64,000 nt of DNA from Chitinophaga varians. Its GTDB lineage: Bacteria; Bacteroidota; Bacteroidia; Chitinophagales; Chitinophagaceae. This document shows, one piece after another, positions 23,747 to 37,408 of the stretch; position 1 is the stretch's first letter; every line of letters starts with the position of its first letter. The notes under the pieces were generated by a model. That model did no database searches. It was not told where the DNA came from and saw only the letters and a list, made by a program, of their open reading frames with translations. The translations under genes were made by a program, and so were the position numbers. The stretch covers positions 1,674,001-1,738,000 of the forward strand of contig NZ_JACVFB010000001.1 in assembly GCF_014529945.1 (NCBI RefSeq), in the 5' to 3' direction.

Positions 23747-25540
23747 ATGAAGAATATTCGCAATTTTTGTATCATTGCCCATATTGACCACGGTAAGAGT
23801 ACCCTGGCTGACCGATTATTGGAATTTACCAAAACGATCTCTGACCGAGACATGCAGGCGCAGGTGCTGGACGACATGGACCTGGAACGTGAGAAAGGTA
23901 TCACCATCAAGAGCCACGCCATCCAAATGAACTACACCGCCAAAAACGGCGAAAAATATACGTTTAACCTGATCGATACCCCTGGCCACGTAGACTTTTC
24001 TTACGAAGTGTCCCGCGCACTGGCTGCCTGTGAAGGCGCCCTGCTGCTGGTAGATGCTGCCCAGGGTATCCAGGCACAAACGATCTCCAACCTGTATCTG
24101 GCCCTGGAAAACGACCTCGAAATCATCCCCGTGATCAACAAAATTGATATGCCGGGCGCGATGATCGAAGAGGTGAAAGACCAGATCATTGAACTGATCG
24201 GCGTAAAAGATGAAGACATCCTGCTGGCATCCGGTAAAACCGGTATCGGCATCGAAGAAATCCTCGAGGCTATCGTAACCCGTATCCCGGGGCCAACAGG
24301 CAGCCTGGACACACCTACACAGGCCCTGATCTTCGACAGCGTGTTCAACTCTTTCCGCGGTATCATCGCGTACTTCCGCGTGTACAACGGTTCCATCAAA
24401 AAAGGAGATAAAATCAAATTTGTCAATACCGGAGAAGAATATGAAGCCGATGAAGTGGGTATCCTCAAACTGGGCCTGGAGCCCCGTAAAGAGGTATTCG
24501 CCGGCGACGTAGGCTATATCATCACCGGTATCAAAAGCGCAAAAGAAGTGAAAGTGGGCGATACCATCACCCTGGCCAGCAGACCCTGTGAAGAAGGGAT
24601 CAAAGGCTTCCAGGAGGTTAAACCCATGGTATTTGCCGGTATTTTCCCGGTGGTGACCGAAGACTTCGAAGAGCTGCGTGAATGTATGGACAAACTCCAG
24701 CTCAACGACGCCTCCCTGACTTACGAACTGGAAACATCCCAGGCGTTGGGCTTCGGCTTCCGTTGCGGCTTCCTGGGCATGCTTCACATGGAGATCATTC
24801 AGGAACGTCTCGAAAGAGAGTTCAACCAAACAGTGATCACCACCGTACCGAACGTAGGATTCATTGCCCATACCACCAGAGACGGTGTGGTGATCGTGAA
24901 TAACCCAAGCGAAATGCCGGACCCTACAAAACTGGAGCGGATAGAAGAGCCTTTTATCCGTGCACAGATCATCACCAAACCGGAATACATCGGTAACATC
25001 ATGACCCTCTGCCTCGGCAAACGTGGTATCCTGCTCAACCAGAGCTATCTCACCACTACCCGCGTGGAGCTGATGTTCGAATTACCGCTTACGGAGATCG
25101 TATTTGACTTCTACGATAAACTGAAGAGCCAGACCCGCGGGTATGCCTCTTTCGACTATACGCCGATAGGCTTCCGTGACAGCGATATCGTAAAAATGGA
25201 TATCCTGCTCAACGGCGATAAAGTGGATGCCCTCAGTGCATTGATCCACCGTAGCAGAGCACAGGACTTCGGTCGTAAGCTCTGTGAGAAACTAAAAGAC
25301 CTGCTGCCACGCCAGCAGTTCCTCATTGCCATTCAGGCTGCAGTGGGCGCCAAAATCCTGGCCCGTGAAAACATCAGCGCCATGCGTAAGGACGTTACCG
25401 CAAAATGTTATGGCGGTGATATCTCCCGTAAACGTAAACTGCTGGAGAAACAGAAAGAAGGTAAAAAACGTATGCGCCAGATCGGTAACGTGGAAGTGCC
25501 ACAGGAAGCCTTCCTGGCCGTACTTAAGCTGGATGACTAA
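23747..25540 (+). CDS. lepA: Elongation factor 4 (LepA), ribosome back-translocase GTPase
   Basis: The 597-residue protein is full-length EF4. G1 '[16 protein letters not shown]', G3 '[14 protein letters not shown]' and G4 '[11 protein letters not shown]' are intact. The EF-G-like domains II, III and V follow, and the LepA-specific C-terminal domain ends '[31 protein letters not shown]...[37 protein letters not shown]'. It acts on ribosomes in the cytoplasm. It is a reliable marker for phylogenetic placement of this window. Confidence 0.97.
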   Translation: MKNIRNFCIIAHIDHGKSTLADRLLEFTKTISDRDMQAQVLDDMDLEREKGITIKSHAIQMNYTAKNGEKYTFNLIDTPGHVDFSYEVSRALAACEGALLLVDAAQGIQAQTISNLYLALENDLEIIPVINKIDMPGAMIEEVKDQIIELIGVKDEDILLASGKTGIGIEEILEAIVTRIPGPTGSLDTPTQALIFDSVFNSFRGIIAYFRVYNGSIKKGDKIKFVNTGEEYEADEVGILKLGLEPRKEVFAGDVGYIITGIKSAKEVKVGDTITLASRPCEEGIKGFQEVKPMVFAGIFPVVTEDFEELRECMDKLQLNDASLTYELETSQALGFGFRCGFLGMLHMEIIQERLEREFNQTVITTVPNVGFIAHTTRDGVVIVNNPSEMPDPTKLERIEEPFIRAQIITKPEYIGNIMTLCLGKRGILLNQSYLTTTRVELMFELPLTEIVFDFYDKLKSQTRGYASFDYTPIGFRDSDIVKMDILLNGDKVDALSALIHRSRAQDFGRKLCEKLKDLLPRQQFLIAIQAAVGAKILARENISAMRKDVTAKCYGGDISRKRKLLEKQKEGKKRMRQIGNVEVPQEAFLAVLKLDD

Positions 25541-25575
25541 ATTTGTAATTTTTAAAATTTATAAATTTTTAGATG

Positions 25576-25617
25576 ATAACGGCGAAGGTTCTACGGAATC
25601 TTCGCCGTTATAATTTT
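25576..25617 (+). terminator. lepA terminator
   Basis: A 12-bp perfect stem ATAACGGCGAAG / CTTCGCCGTTAT with a 12-nt loop is followed by AATTTT. An AT-rich imperfect palindrome (25541-25573) precedes it. Confidence 0.85.
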
Positions 25618-25686
25618 CCATAAAAGCGAAAATTTTCGTAAACTGTTTACGTGTTCGAATGTTATACCCTTTAAAACATCCATTAC

Positions 25687-29411
<3,725 letters not shown>

Positions 29412-29430
29412 TTATATAAAGGTAGACAAA

Positions 29431-29473
29431 TAAATTAGTCCACAAATATAGTAGACTAATTTAGATTTCCAAA
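29431..29473 (-). promoter_or_regulatory. metY promoter with overlapping inverted repeat
   Basis: On the minus strand TTTG (29470-29473) is followed after exactly 19 nt by TATATTTG (29443-29450), an ideal Bacteroidota promoter. The inverted repeat TAAATTAGTC / GACTAATTTA (29431-29440 and 29454-29463) brackets the -7 box. A repressor bound there would block initiation. Confidence 0.8.
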
Positions 29474-29540
29474 TGAATCCGTGGATATTAAATAAACAGT
29501 TATCTTCGGATGATCTTTGAAGATTGTTTTTAGTGAACCT

Positions 29541-30926
29541 ATGTTATTAACGATTACAACTACCCGTTACCCCGCTACAGACCTTGGTTATCTGTTGCAC
29601 AAACATCCGGCTAAGGTACAGACGTTTCCGCTGACTGCCGGTGATGTACACGTTTTTTATCCTGAAGCGACCGAAGAGAAATGTACAGCGGCTTTGCTGC
29701 TGGACCTCGATCCCGTGCGACTTACCCGTAAATCTCCCGGTGGCAATGACTTTGCGCTGGAGCTGTATGTCAACGACCGGCCCTATGTGGCATCTTCCTT
29801 TATGAGCGCCGCCATTTCACAGGCTTATTCGTCGGCTATGAATGGCCGGTGCAAAGACAAGCCCGAACTGGTGGATGTGGCCTTCCCGCTGGAGGTGACG
29901 TTATCGGTGCTGCCCGTGAATGGCGGAGAGCCGCTGTTACGCAGCTTGTTTGAGCCACTCGGCTATGAAGTCAACGTACAGTCTTTCCCGTTAGATACCC
30001 AATATGCCGAATGGGGACAAAGCCGTTACTACGAAGTAACCCTGAAAAACAACATCCCGCTATGGATGCTGTTATCCCAGTTGTATGTGCTGATACCGGT
30101 GTGTGACAACGATAAGCACTATTTCATCGGTAACCATGAGATCGAAAAACTGATGGAAAAAGGGCGCGACTGGCTGGAAAGCCATCCGGCAAAGGAGCTG
30201 ATTGTACGCCGTTATATGAAACATCTCGGTCCGCTCACCCGCCAGGCGCTGGACCTGATCATGAAAGATGAGGCAATGCCGGAAGAGACGGAAGATACGC
30301 CGGTACCGGTTGAAAAGATACGCCTGCACGATCTGCGACTGCAAACGGTCCGCGACCTGTTGCTCGAGCAGCAGGTAACGTCTGTAGCGGACCTGGGCTG
30401 TGGCGAAGGAAAGCTACTGAAGCTGCTGGCAGAGAAATCTGCCTTTACCCGCATACTGGGCATGGACGTGAGTTACCGCTCACTGGAAATAGCCGGGGAA
30501 AAACTCAAACTGGACCGTATGCCCGAGAAACAACGGAAGCGACTGGAGTTGATACAAGGCTCCCTGCTGTATAAAGATAAACGGCTGTCCGGTTTTGACG
30601 CTGCCACACTGGTGGAAGTGATTGAGCACCTGGACCCGCCAAGGCTTGCAGCGTTAGAGAAAGTAGTATTTGAATACGCCCGCCCGGGCCTGGTGATTAT
30701 CACAACGGTCAACGCGGAGTATAACATTAAATATGAATCCCTTACTGCCGGTACTTTCCGACACAACGACCATCGCTTTGAATGGACCCGGCCGGAATTT
30801 GAAGCGTGGGCCGCTGAAGTGGCCGCGCGCTTCGGTTATACCGTTACCTTTAAGCCTTTGGGTGAATGGGACGACGCCGTAGGCGCTCCCAGTCAACTGG
30901 CGCTGTTTACAATTGCTGACACATGA
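29541..30926 (+). CDS. hen1: 3'-terminal RNA ribose 2'-O-methyltransferase Hen1
   Basis: The 461-residue protein (ATG 29541; a longer frame uses TTG) has the bacterial Hen1 N-terminal domain 'LLTITTTRYPATDLGYLLHKHPAKVQTFPLTAGDVHVFYPEA' (about 1-240), which in the complex supports ligase activity. The methyltransferase carries 'VADLGCGEGKLLKLL' (282-296) and the Mn-binding 'EVIEHLDPPRL' (359-369), with a later His in 'TFRHNDHRFEW'. Hen1 marks the repaired RNA 3' end with 2'-O-methyl to prevent re-cleavage. It is the first gene of hen1 - rlaP - pnkp, with a 4-nt overlap. Confidence 0.94.
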   Translation: MLLTITTTRYPATDLGYLLHKHPAKVQTFPLTAGDVHVFYPEATEEKCTAALLLDLDPVRLTRKSPGGNDFALELYVNDRPYVASSFMSAAISQAYSSAMNGRCKDKPELVDVAFPLEVTLSVLPVNGGEPLLRSLFEPLGYEVNVQSFPLDTQYAEWGQSRYYEVTLKNNIPLWMLLSQLYVLIPVCDNDKHYFIGNHEIEKLMEKGRDWLESHPAKELIVRRYMKHLGPLTRQALDLIMKDEAMPEETEDTPVPVEKIRLHDLRLQTVRDLLLEQQVTSVADLGCGEGKLLKLLAEKSAFTRILGMDVSYRSLEIAGEKLKLDRMPEKQRKRLELIQGSLLYKDKRLSGFDAATLVEVIEHLDPPRLAALEKVVFEYARPGLVIITTVNAEYNIKYESLTAGTFRHNDHRFEWTRPEFEAWAAEVAARFGYTVTFKPLGEWDDAVGAPSQLALFTIADT

Positions 30927-32002
30927 TGACCTACGATACATTAAAACAACAAAGAGAATATCTGCTGCTGGAATGTATCAGCGGCAGTAAGGCCTATAAC
31001 CTGCACGTACCAACGTCGGACACCGACCTGAAAGGCATTTTTATAGTGCCGCAGTCGGAGCTGTATGGGATGGGCTTTACCGATCAGGTGGCGAATGATA
31101 GCAATGACGAAGTATATTTTGAGATAAAACGTTTCCTCGAGCTGCTGGAGAAAAACAACCCTAATATTCTCGAGCTGCTGAATACGCGGGAAGAGAACTG
31201 TTTGTTCCGTCATCCTTTGATGGACCTGATCAAACCGGAAGATTTTCTCTCACGCCTCTGCATGGACACTTTTGCCGGATATGCTCAGGCCCAGATCAAA
31301 AAGGCGCGTGGCCTCAATAAAAAGATTAACCAGTCATTCCCGGAAACAAGAAAAGACATCCTCGAATTTTGTTACGTGGTGCAAGGTAGCCAGAGCGTAC
31401 CGCTGAGACGGTGGCTGGAAGAGCGTCAGCTGCAACAGGAAGACTGTGGCATTTCCAGGATTGATCATTTCCGGGATGCGTATGCTTTGTTTCACCGGTA
31501 TCAGTTTCCCCGCCCGGTAAGCCTGAAGGGGCTGTTCTCCGGTCCGCAGGCCAACGATGTGCAGTTAAGCGCCATTCCCAAAGGTGTAGAGCCCGTGGCG
31601 GTGATGCATTTTAACAAGGACGGCTATACGGTGTATTGTAAGGAGTTTGCCTCCTACTGGGAATGGGTGGAGCATCGCAACGAAGCGAGGTATCAGCATA
31701 ACCAGCAGTTAGGAGCGGACTACGACAGCAAACACATGATGCATACCTTCCGGCTGCTGAGCATGGCGGAAGAGATAGCGTTGTACCGGGAGGTGAGGGT
31801 GTTTCGGGAAGATCGTGATTTTCTGTTGCGTATCCGCCATGGAGAATTCACCTATGAGGCACTGCTGCAGATGGCAGCGGAAAAATTAACCAATATACAG
31901 GAGTTGTATGCGCAGTCGAACCTGCCGGAACGCCCCGATCCGGCCCTGACGCAGCAACTGTTAATTAAGATCAGAGAAGAATTTTATGGCAAGAAGAAAT
32001 AA
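30923..32002 (+). CDS. RlaP-type nucleotidyltransferase of the RNA-repair operon
   Basis: This 359-residue protein has a pol-beta-fold nucleotidyltransferase start: 'YLLLECISGSKAYNLHVPTSDTDLKGIFIVP', where GS plus the DxD (SDTDLKG) are the catalytic features. Then come 'FEIKRFLELLEKNNPNILELLNTREENCL' and a helical C-terminal half. It matches the COG3541/RlaP family described with bacterial RNA ligases, suggested to add or remove nucleotides at damaged RNA ends. It overlaps hen1 by 4 nt and pnkp by 17 nt, so the three are coupled. The exact reaction is not known. Confidence 0.87.
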   Translation: MMTYDTLKQQREYLLLECISGSKAYNLHVPTSDTDLKGIFIVPQSELYGMGFTDQVANDSNDEVYFEIKRFLELLEKNNPNILELLNTREENCLFRHPLMDLIKPEDFLSRLCMDTFAGYAQAQIKKARGLNKKINQSFPETRKDILEFCYVVQGSQSVPLRRWLEERQLQQEDCGISRIDHFRDAYALFHRYQFPRPVSLKGLFSGPQANDVQLSAIPKGVEPVAVMHFNKDGYTVYCKEFASYWEWVEHRNEARYQHNQQLGADYDSKHMMHTFRLLSMAEEIALYREVRVFREDRDFLLRIRHGEFTYEALLQMAAEKLTNIQELYAQSNLPERPDPALTQQLLIKIREEFYGKKK

Positions 32003-34586
32003 CCTGTCCCATATATCCATTCCGGAATTGTCATTGGTACTGCTGGTAGGGCCGTCAGGCGCCGGCAAGTCTACCTTTGCCCGGAAATATTTTAAATCCA
32101 CCGAGATCATCTCTTCGGACGTGTGCCGTGGGTTGATCAGTGATGATGAAAACAATCAGGCGGTATCCTCCGATGCTTTTGAGCTGGCCCGTTTTATGGC
32201 GGCCAAACGCCTCAAACATGGACTGCTGACAGTGATAGACGCCACCAACGTACAATCCGAGAGCCGTAAAGACTGGATAAAGCTGGCCAGGGAGTATCAC
32301 GCCTTGCCGGTAGCGATGGTACTGAACCTGCCGGAAGACGTATGCCGTAAGCGAAACCAGTCCCGCCCGGACCGTAATTTCGGGGGGCACGTCATCCCGC
32401 AACAGATCAGCCAGTTGAAACGCAACCTGCGTCATCTGAAGGAGGAAGGCTTCCGGCAGATATATGAATTACGCTCCGAAGAAGATGTGGCCATGCTGGA
32501 GACTATTACCCGTGCGCCGTTGTATAACAATAAGAAAGACGAACACGGACCTTTTGATATTATCGGTGACGTACACGGTTGTTATGATGAACTGTGTACA
32601 CTGCTGGAACAGCTGGGCTACGGCATAGACCGTGACCATGCGGAGTTGGTCAGTGCCCCGCAGACTACTAACGAAGATGGCTATACGCGTATGCGTAAGC
32701 CCGTATTTGTGGGAGACCTGGTAGACAGAGGGCCCGCGTCTCCACAGGTATTGCGCCTGGTGATGAATATGGTCAACAACGGCTCCGCATTGTGTGTGCC
32801 GGGCAACCACGATGCCAAGCTGCTCAAATGGCTCAATGGCAAACAGGTGCAGCTGAAACACGGTCTGGAAAAGACGGTGGAACAGCTCGGCCATGAGACA
32901 CCGGAGTTCCTGGAATCGGTGAAAACATTCCTCGACGGACTAATCAGTCACTATGTACTGGACGATGGCAAGCTGGTGGTGGCCCATGCCGGTTTGAAGG
33001 AAAGCATGCAGGGCCGTGGTTCCGGTGCAGTGAGGGAATTCTGTATGTATGGCGAAACGACCGGAGAAATCGACGAATTCGGTTTGCCGGTCCGCTACAA
33101 CTGGGCGTTGGAATACAAAGGCAAGGCCATGGTGGTGTACGGGCATACGCCGGTGCCACAGGCACAATGGCTGAACCGTACAATAGATATCGATACCGGC
33201 TGCGTTTTCGGTGGCAGCCTTACCGCATTGCGTTATCCTGAAAAGGAACTGGTGTCCGTTCCGGCATTGCAGCAGTACGCTGTGCCTGCGCGGCCTATTG
33301 GTTACAACGCCGACAGCAGTTTGAGCGTGCAACAACAATATGATGGCGTGCTGGACATTGCGGACTTCATTGGCAAAAAAATTGTAGACACGCGTTATAG
33401 CCGCAATATCACTATCCGGGAAGAAAACAGCATCGCAGCCCTGGAGGTGATGAGCCGTTTTGCTATCAATCCTAAATGGATGATCTACCTGCCGCCGACC
33501 ATGTCGCCGGTAGAAACATCTACCTTGCCCGGCCTGCTGGAGCACCCGGAAGGAGGGTTGCAATATTTCCGGGAGATGGGTATCGGGAAAGTGGTATGTG
33601 AAGAAAAACACATGGGCTCCCGCGCAGTGGTCGTGGTGTGCCGTAATGAAGCAGTAGCCCGCGATCGTTTTGGGGTAGACGGAGAAGGTATCGGCGTGGT
33701 ATATACCCGTACCGGCCGTAGCTTCTTTGCAGACAAAGCGCTGGAGCAGGCGTTTCTTGCCCGTATCAATGCGGCGCTGGAAACGTCCGGTTTCTATAAC
33801 GATTTCCAGACAGACTGGGTATGCCTGGACAGTGAGCTGATGCCCTGGAGCGCCAAAGCGCAGGCATTGCTGCAGCAACAGTATGCCGCAGTAGGCACTG
33901 CTGCCAGTCAGGCGCTGCCGGCGGTGACAGCCGCACTGGAACAGGCGGTCCGCAACAATGTACCCGCTCAGCTGTTATTGGAGAAGTACCAGCGCCGTCA
34001 GCAACAGGTAACGGATTATGTGGCTGCATATCGTCAGTATTGCTGGCCGGTCTATAAACTGGAAGATTATAAACTGGCGCCTTTTCATATCATGGCCACC
34101 GAAGGCAAAACGTATTTCGACAAAGACCATGAATGGCATATGACCAACATCCGCAAAATCTGTGAGGCGGACACGGAGCTGCTGATGGCCACTGCGTATC
34201 AGATAGTGAACATCGGAGATCCGGAGAGTGAACAGGCAGCTGTACAATGGTGGGAAAAGCTCACCGCTGCGGGAGGCGAAGGGATGGTGATGAAACCATA
34301 TACTTTCCTGACCACAGACACGAGGGGAATCATACAGCCGGCAGTTAAAGTACGGGGCAAAAATTATCTTCGTATTATTTATGGGCCGGAATATGATGCG
34401 CCGGAGAACCTGGCGCGACTGCGTTCCAGAGGGCTGGGAGCCAAACGCTCACTGGCTTTGCGGGAGTTTGCGCTGGGACTGGAAGGACTGGAAAGATTTG
34501 TCGGTAAAGAGCCACTGCAAATGGTGCATCAGTGCGTTTTCGGTATCTTAGCGCTCGAAAGCGAACCGGTAGACCCCCGGTTGTAA
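31986..34586 (+). CDS. pnkp: Polynucleotide kinase-phosphatase-ligase Pnkp
   Basis: The 866-residue protein has the three domains of bacterial Pnkp in order. The 5'-kinase has the P-loop GPSGAGKST (22-30) and 'IDATNVQSESRKDW'. The calcineurin-type 2',3'-phosphatase has GDVHG (194-198), 'GDLVDRGP' and 'VPGNHDAKLL'. The ligase has the adenylylation Lys in KHMGSR (K541) and 'EGMVMKPY' (motif IV-like) and 'QPAVKVRG' (motif V). It heals and, with Hen1, seals cleaved RNA such as tRNA cut by ribotoxins. All catalytic motifs appear intact. Confidence 0.95.
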   Translation: MARRNNLSHISIPELSLVLLVGPSGAGKSTFARKYFKSTEIISSDVCRGLISDDENNQAVSSDAFELARFMAAKRLKHGLLTVIDATNVQSESRKDWIKLAREYHALPVAMVLNLPEDVCRKRNQSRPDRNFGGHVIPQQISQLKRNLRHLKEEGFRQIYELRSEEDVAMLETITRAPLYNNKKDEHGPFDIIGDVHGCYDELCTLLEQLGYGIDRDHAELVSAPQTTNEDGYTRMRKPVFVGDLVDRGPASPQVLRLVMNMVNNGSALCVPGNHDAKLLKWLNGKQVQLKHGLEKTVEQLGHETPEFLESVKTFLDGLISHYVLDDGKLVVAHAGLKESMQGRGSGAVREFCMYGETTGEIDEFGLPVRYNWALEYKGKAMVVYGHTPVPQAQWLNRTIDIDTGCVFGGSLTALRYPEKELVSVPALQQYAVPARPIGYNADSSLSVQQQYDGVLDIADFIGKKIVDTRYSRNITIREENSIAALEVMSRFAINPKWMIYLPPTMSPVETSTLPGLLEHPEGGLQYFREMGIGKVVCEEKHMGSRAVVVVCRNEAVARDRFGVDGEGIGVVYTRTGRSFFADKALEQAFLARINAALETSGFYNDFQTDWVCLDSELMPWSAKAQALLQQQYAAVGTAASQALPAVTAALEQAVRNNVPAQLLLEKYQRRQQQVTDYVAAYRQYCWPVYKLEDYKLAPFHIMATEGKTYFDKDHEWHMTNIRKICEADTELLMATAYQIVNIGDPESEQAAVQWWEKLTAAGGEGMVMKPYTFLTTDTRGIIQPAVKVRGKNYLRIIYGPEYDAPENLARLRSRGLGAKRSLALREFALGLEGLERFVGKEPLQMVHQCVFGILALESEPVDPRL

Positions 34587-34617
34587 TGTGTTACTATTAC
34601 ATTAAACAAAGAAGCAT

Positions 34618-35568
34618 ATGAAAGCCATAGCCGTATCTGAATTTAAAGGTATCCCGACTTTGATGGATTTGCCCATACCCTCCGTCAGGCCCGGTACTGT
34701 ACTCATTAAAGTACAGGCTGCCGGTATGAACCCGTTCGACTGGAAAATGACAGACGGGATTATGAATAATGGAAAAACACCGCATCAGTTCCCGCTGATC
34801 ATGGGAGTAGACGGCGCCGGCGTGATAGCCGAGGTAGGAGAAGGGGTGACACGCTTTAAAAAAGGAGACCTGGTATATGGACAGTTCATTCATATGCCCA
34901 TCGGTGAAGGCTCTTATGCTGAATATGCCATTGTTCCCGAGAAATCAGGGCTCACCATGGCGCCTATGAGGATACAACCGGAAGAAGCAGCCGCAGTGCC
35001 TACTTCAGGCATGACAGCCCTGCAGATGGTAGATAAACTCAGGTTGCAGAAAGGAGATGTGATACTGATCAATGGCGCTACCGGTGGCGTAGGGTCCTTT
35101 GCCACACAGATTGCCGCAGCCAAAGGTCTGAAGGTAATCGCCACGGTGGGTAATGATGAAGAAGCTAAACGCATGCATCAGCTGGGGGCGGCAGTGACCC
35201 TCAACTATAAAAAAGCGCCCCTGACAGATCAGGTGAAATCAAAGTTCCCGCAGGGTATCGATGGCTTACTCGATCTGGTGGGCAATAAAGAAAAATTTGA
35301 AGAGAACCTTGACCTGGTAAAAGAAGGCGGAGGCGCCCTTACCACACAGTTCGTAGCCGATGAAGAAGTACTGAAAGCGAAGAAACTGCATGGTGGCAAC
35401 TTTGAAACAGAAGGAGGTCCGGCAGCGTTGGACCAGCTCTCCCGCCTGATAGATCAGGGACAGATCAAAGTACCGGTGGAAAACAAGATCAGACTTGAAG
35501 ATGTGCCGGCCGCTATCGCTGCCAGCCGTGAGGGGAGAGCCATAGGTAAGACCGTGATTATCATGTAA
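34618..35568 (+). CDS. NADP-dependent zinc-free alcohol dehydrogenase/quinone oxidoreductase
   Basis: The 316-residue medium-chain dehydrogenase has a GroES-like N-terminal domain ('GTVLIKVQAAGMNPFDWKMTDG', 'PLIMGVDGAGVIAEVGEGVTRFKKGD'). A Rossmann domain follows with 'GDVILINGATGGVGSFATQIAAAKGLKVIATV'. The catalytic zinc Cys/His set is absent, so it belongs to the quinone-oxidoreductase-like branch. It lies 31 nt after pnkp on the same strand but looks functionally separate. The substrate is unknown. Confidence 0.9.
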   Translation: MKAIAVSEFKGIPTLMDLPIPSVRPGTVLIKVQAAGMNPFDWKMTDGIMNNGKTPHQFPLIMGVDGAGVIAEVGEGVTRFKKGDLVYGQFIHMPIGEGSYAEYAIVPEKSGLTMAPMRIQPEEAAAVPTSGMTALQMVDKLRLQKGDVILINGATGGVGSFATQIAAAKGLKVIATVGNDEEAKRMHQLGAAVTLNYKKAPLTDQVKSKFPQGIDGLLDLVGNKEKFEENLDLVKEGGGALTTQFVADEEVLKAKKLHGGNFETEGGPAALDQLSRLIDQGQIKVPVENKIRLEDVPAAIAASREGRAIGKTVIIM

Positions 35569-35592
35569 TTTCTGACTGGTTACCATAAAAAG

Positions 35593-35627
35593 AAAAGCAG
35601 TGTAGCATCCTACACTGCTTTTTCTTT
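35593..35627. terminator. Bidirectional terminator
   Basis: A 13-bp perfect stem AAAAGCAGTGTAG / CTACACTGCTTTT with a 4-nt loop has T-rich tails on both strands, between the converging oxidoreductase and manA genes. Confidence 0.88.
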
Positions 35628-35644
35628 TACAAAGAAGGTGGTAT

Positions 35645-36850
35645 TTATTTTACGGGTACGGTAGCCTTGAATATCTCCACGTTGTCGGCAGTGGTGATTT
35701 CATAGGTTTCGCCGTAGGCCGCCATTACGCATTGACCTTTATGAAGGGCCAGGGTATCGGAACCTTTAATAGTGGCGGTACCATTCATGACGATCATGAT
35801 TTCGGCGGCTTTCGCGGTATAGGTATATACCTGTCCGGCGCCGAGATTGATTTTGCTTACCACAAAATCAGGTGCAGGCGTCGGATAAATTTTTTCCAGT
35901 CCGCCTGAGATACTGTCGCCGGAAAGCACGTTCGGATGTACCGCTTCAAAGCGGGTGTGCTTCAGCAGTTCCGGTACATCGATGTGTTTAGGCGTGAGGC
36001 CACCGCGCAGCACATTATCTGAATTGGCCATCAGCTCTACGTTCTGGCCTTCCAGGTAAGCGTGTGGGATGCCCGCGTCCTGAAATACGGCTTGTCCGGG
36101 TGTTACGTGTACAATGTTGAAGAAGTAGATAGAGAAGATACCTCTGTCGAGATTGTCGGCGCCATTCGGATCATTGAGCACCGCGCGTGCCGCCCAGAAT
36201 GCAGGGTCTGATTTAGACAGGTTACCGGCTTTGTAGTCGGGTATGAGGCGATCGGTCAGCGGGCGCAGGATAATGTTGACCAGTGCCTGTGGCATTTCCA
36301 TCACGCTTTTATACAGACCGAAATAACCTTCATTTTCGTATATGCTTACCAGTGAGGTAAACTCAGCGGTGTCCCGCAGGATTTGGCGCAGTTTGTCTTC
36401 CGGAAGGAAGCCGTGCAGCAGCCAGAATTCGCTGAGGGCCACCATGATTTCCGGTTTATGGTTGGCGTCTTTATAGTTACGGTTAGGTGCGCTGAGTGGT
36501 ATGCCGGCGGCGTTTTCACGGGCAAATCCTTTTTCTGCTTCTTCCTTGGTAGGATGCACCTGTATAGACAGCATGTCTTTTACATCCAGTATTTTAAAGA
36601 GATAAGGCAGTTCCTGAAACTGTTGCCATACCTGTGGTCCTACGATATCTGCCGGGTCTTGCTGTATCAGTTCATTCATAGGTACCGGACCATTGCTGGT
36701 GGTAATGGTGGACGGAGCGCTTGGATGCGCGCCCATCCAGTATTCTGCACTGGGTTTTTCTGATGGGGCTATTCCCAGCAAAGAGGGGATGTACGTAGAT
36801 CCGCCCCAGGCATAATGCTGAATCTTTCCATCCAGTCTGAATAATTTCAT
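35645..36850 (-). CDS. manA: Mannose-6-phosphate isomerase, class I
   Basis: The 401-residue protein is a type I phosphomannose isomerase with cupin folds: 'IQHYAWGGSTYIPSLLG', 'EYWMGAHPSAPSTI', 'DVKDMLSIQVHPTKEEAEKGFARENAAG' (QVHP zinc site), 'NHKPEIMVALSEFWLLHGF' (KPE, zinc Glu) and 'DAGIPHAYLEGQNVELMANSDNVLRGGLTPKHID'. It interconverts fructose-6-P and mannose-6-P. Its leader contains AAACCATA repeats (about 36863-36882) resembling half of the AT-rich hairpin family. Confidence 0.95.
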   Translation of the reverse strand: MKLFRLDGKIQHYAWGGSTYIPSLLGIAPSEKPSAEYWMGAHPSAPSTITTSNGPVPMNELIQQDPADIVGPQVWQQFQELPYLFKILDVKDMLSIQVHPTKEEAEKGFARENAAGIPLSAPNRNYKDANHKPEIMVALSEFWLLHGFLPEDKLRQILRDTAEFTSLVSIYENEGYFGLYKSVMEMPQALVNIILRPLTDRLIPDYKAGNLSKSDPAFWAARAVLNDPNGADNLDRGIFSIYFFNIVHVTPGQAVFQDAGIPHAYLEGQNVELMANSDNVLRGGLTPKHIDVPELLKHTRFEAVHPNVLSGDSISGGLEKIYPTPAPDFVVSKINLGAGQVYTYTAKAAEIMIVMNGTATIKGSDTLALHKGQCVMAAYGETYEITTADNVEIFKATVPVK

Positions 36851-37060
36851 AAAAACGATTTACGGGTTTATGGTTTTATGGTTTGTTCTCAGGCCGCTCT
36901 GTCGCGGCAATGCCGGATCAGCGTGCAGTGATAACTCACTGCAAATTACTGTCAAATTATTCAGATTTTTAAGCCTCCCGTTGCTAAATAGTTGAAAAGC
37001 AAGCGGCTGAAGCCGGAAAAACGTATCTTAGCGACCATTGTTTGTTAAACTATTTCCCGG

Positions 37061-37408
37061 ATGAACCGACAGGATACGGGCCGTGAGGGCGAAAGGATCG
37101 CGCAGGAATATGTACGTCGCTTTTGTGTGATTCGCCATACCAATTGGAAATACGGCAGAAAGGAAATTGATATCGTGGCCGAAAATGAAGGCACGATTTA
37201 TTTTATCGAAGTCAAAGCCCGCAATGGTAGCCGCTTTGGCTGGCCTGAGGAAGCTGTCGATCATAAGAAGCAGGAACATATACAGGTAGCGGCAGCCGCT
37301 TACCTGGAGTGTTTCCATCTCTGTCCGGAAGCTGTCCGGTTTGATATCATTGCTATTACGTTTATCGCTGAAAGTCACGAGCTGCTGCATCTGCGGGATG
37401 TGTTCTGA
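37061..37408 (+). CDS. YraN/UPF0102 family endonuclease-like protein
   Basis: This 115-residue protein has the YraN pattern 'GREGERIAQEYVRR', 'RHTNWKYGRKEIDIVAENEGTIYFIEVKARNG' (the restriction-endonuclease-like E..D..ExK core) and 'VDHKKQEHIQVAAAAYLE', 'VRFDIIAI'. YraN proteins have a Holliday-junction-resolvase-like fold and unknown function. The length is normal. A TATCTTAG element shortly upstream may be its -7 box. Confidence 0.9.
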   Translation: MNRQDTGREGERIAQEYVRRFCVIRHTNWKYGRKEIDIVAENEGTIYFIEVKARNGSRFGWPEEAVDHKKQEHIQVAAAAYLECFHLCPEAVRFDIIAITFIAESHELLHLRDVF

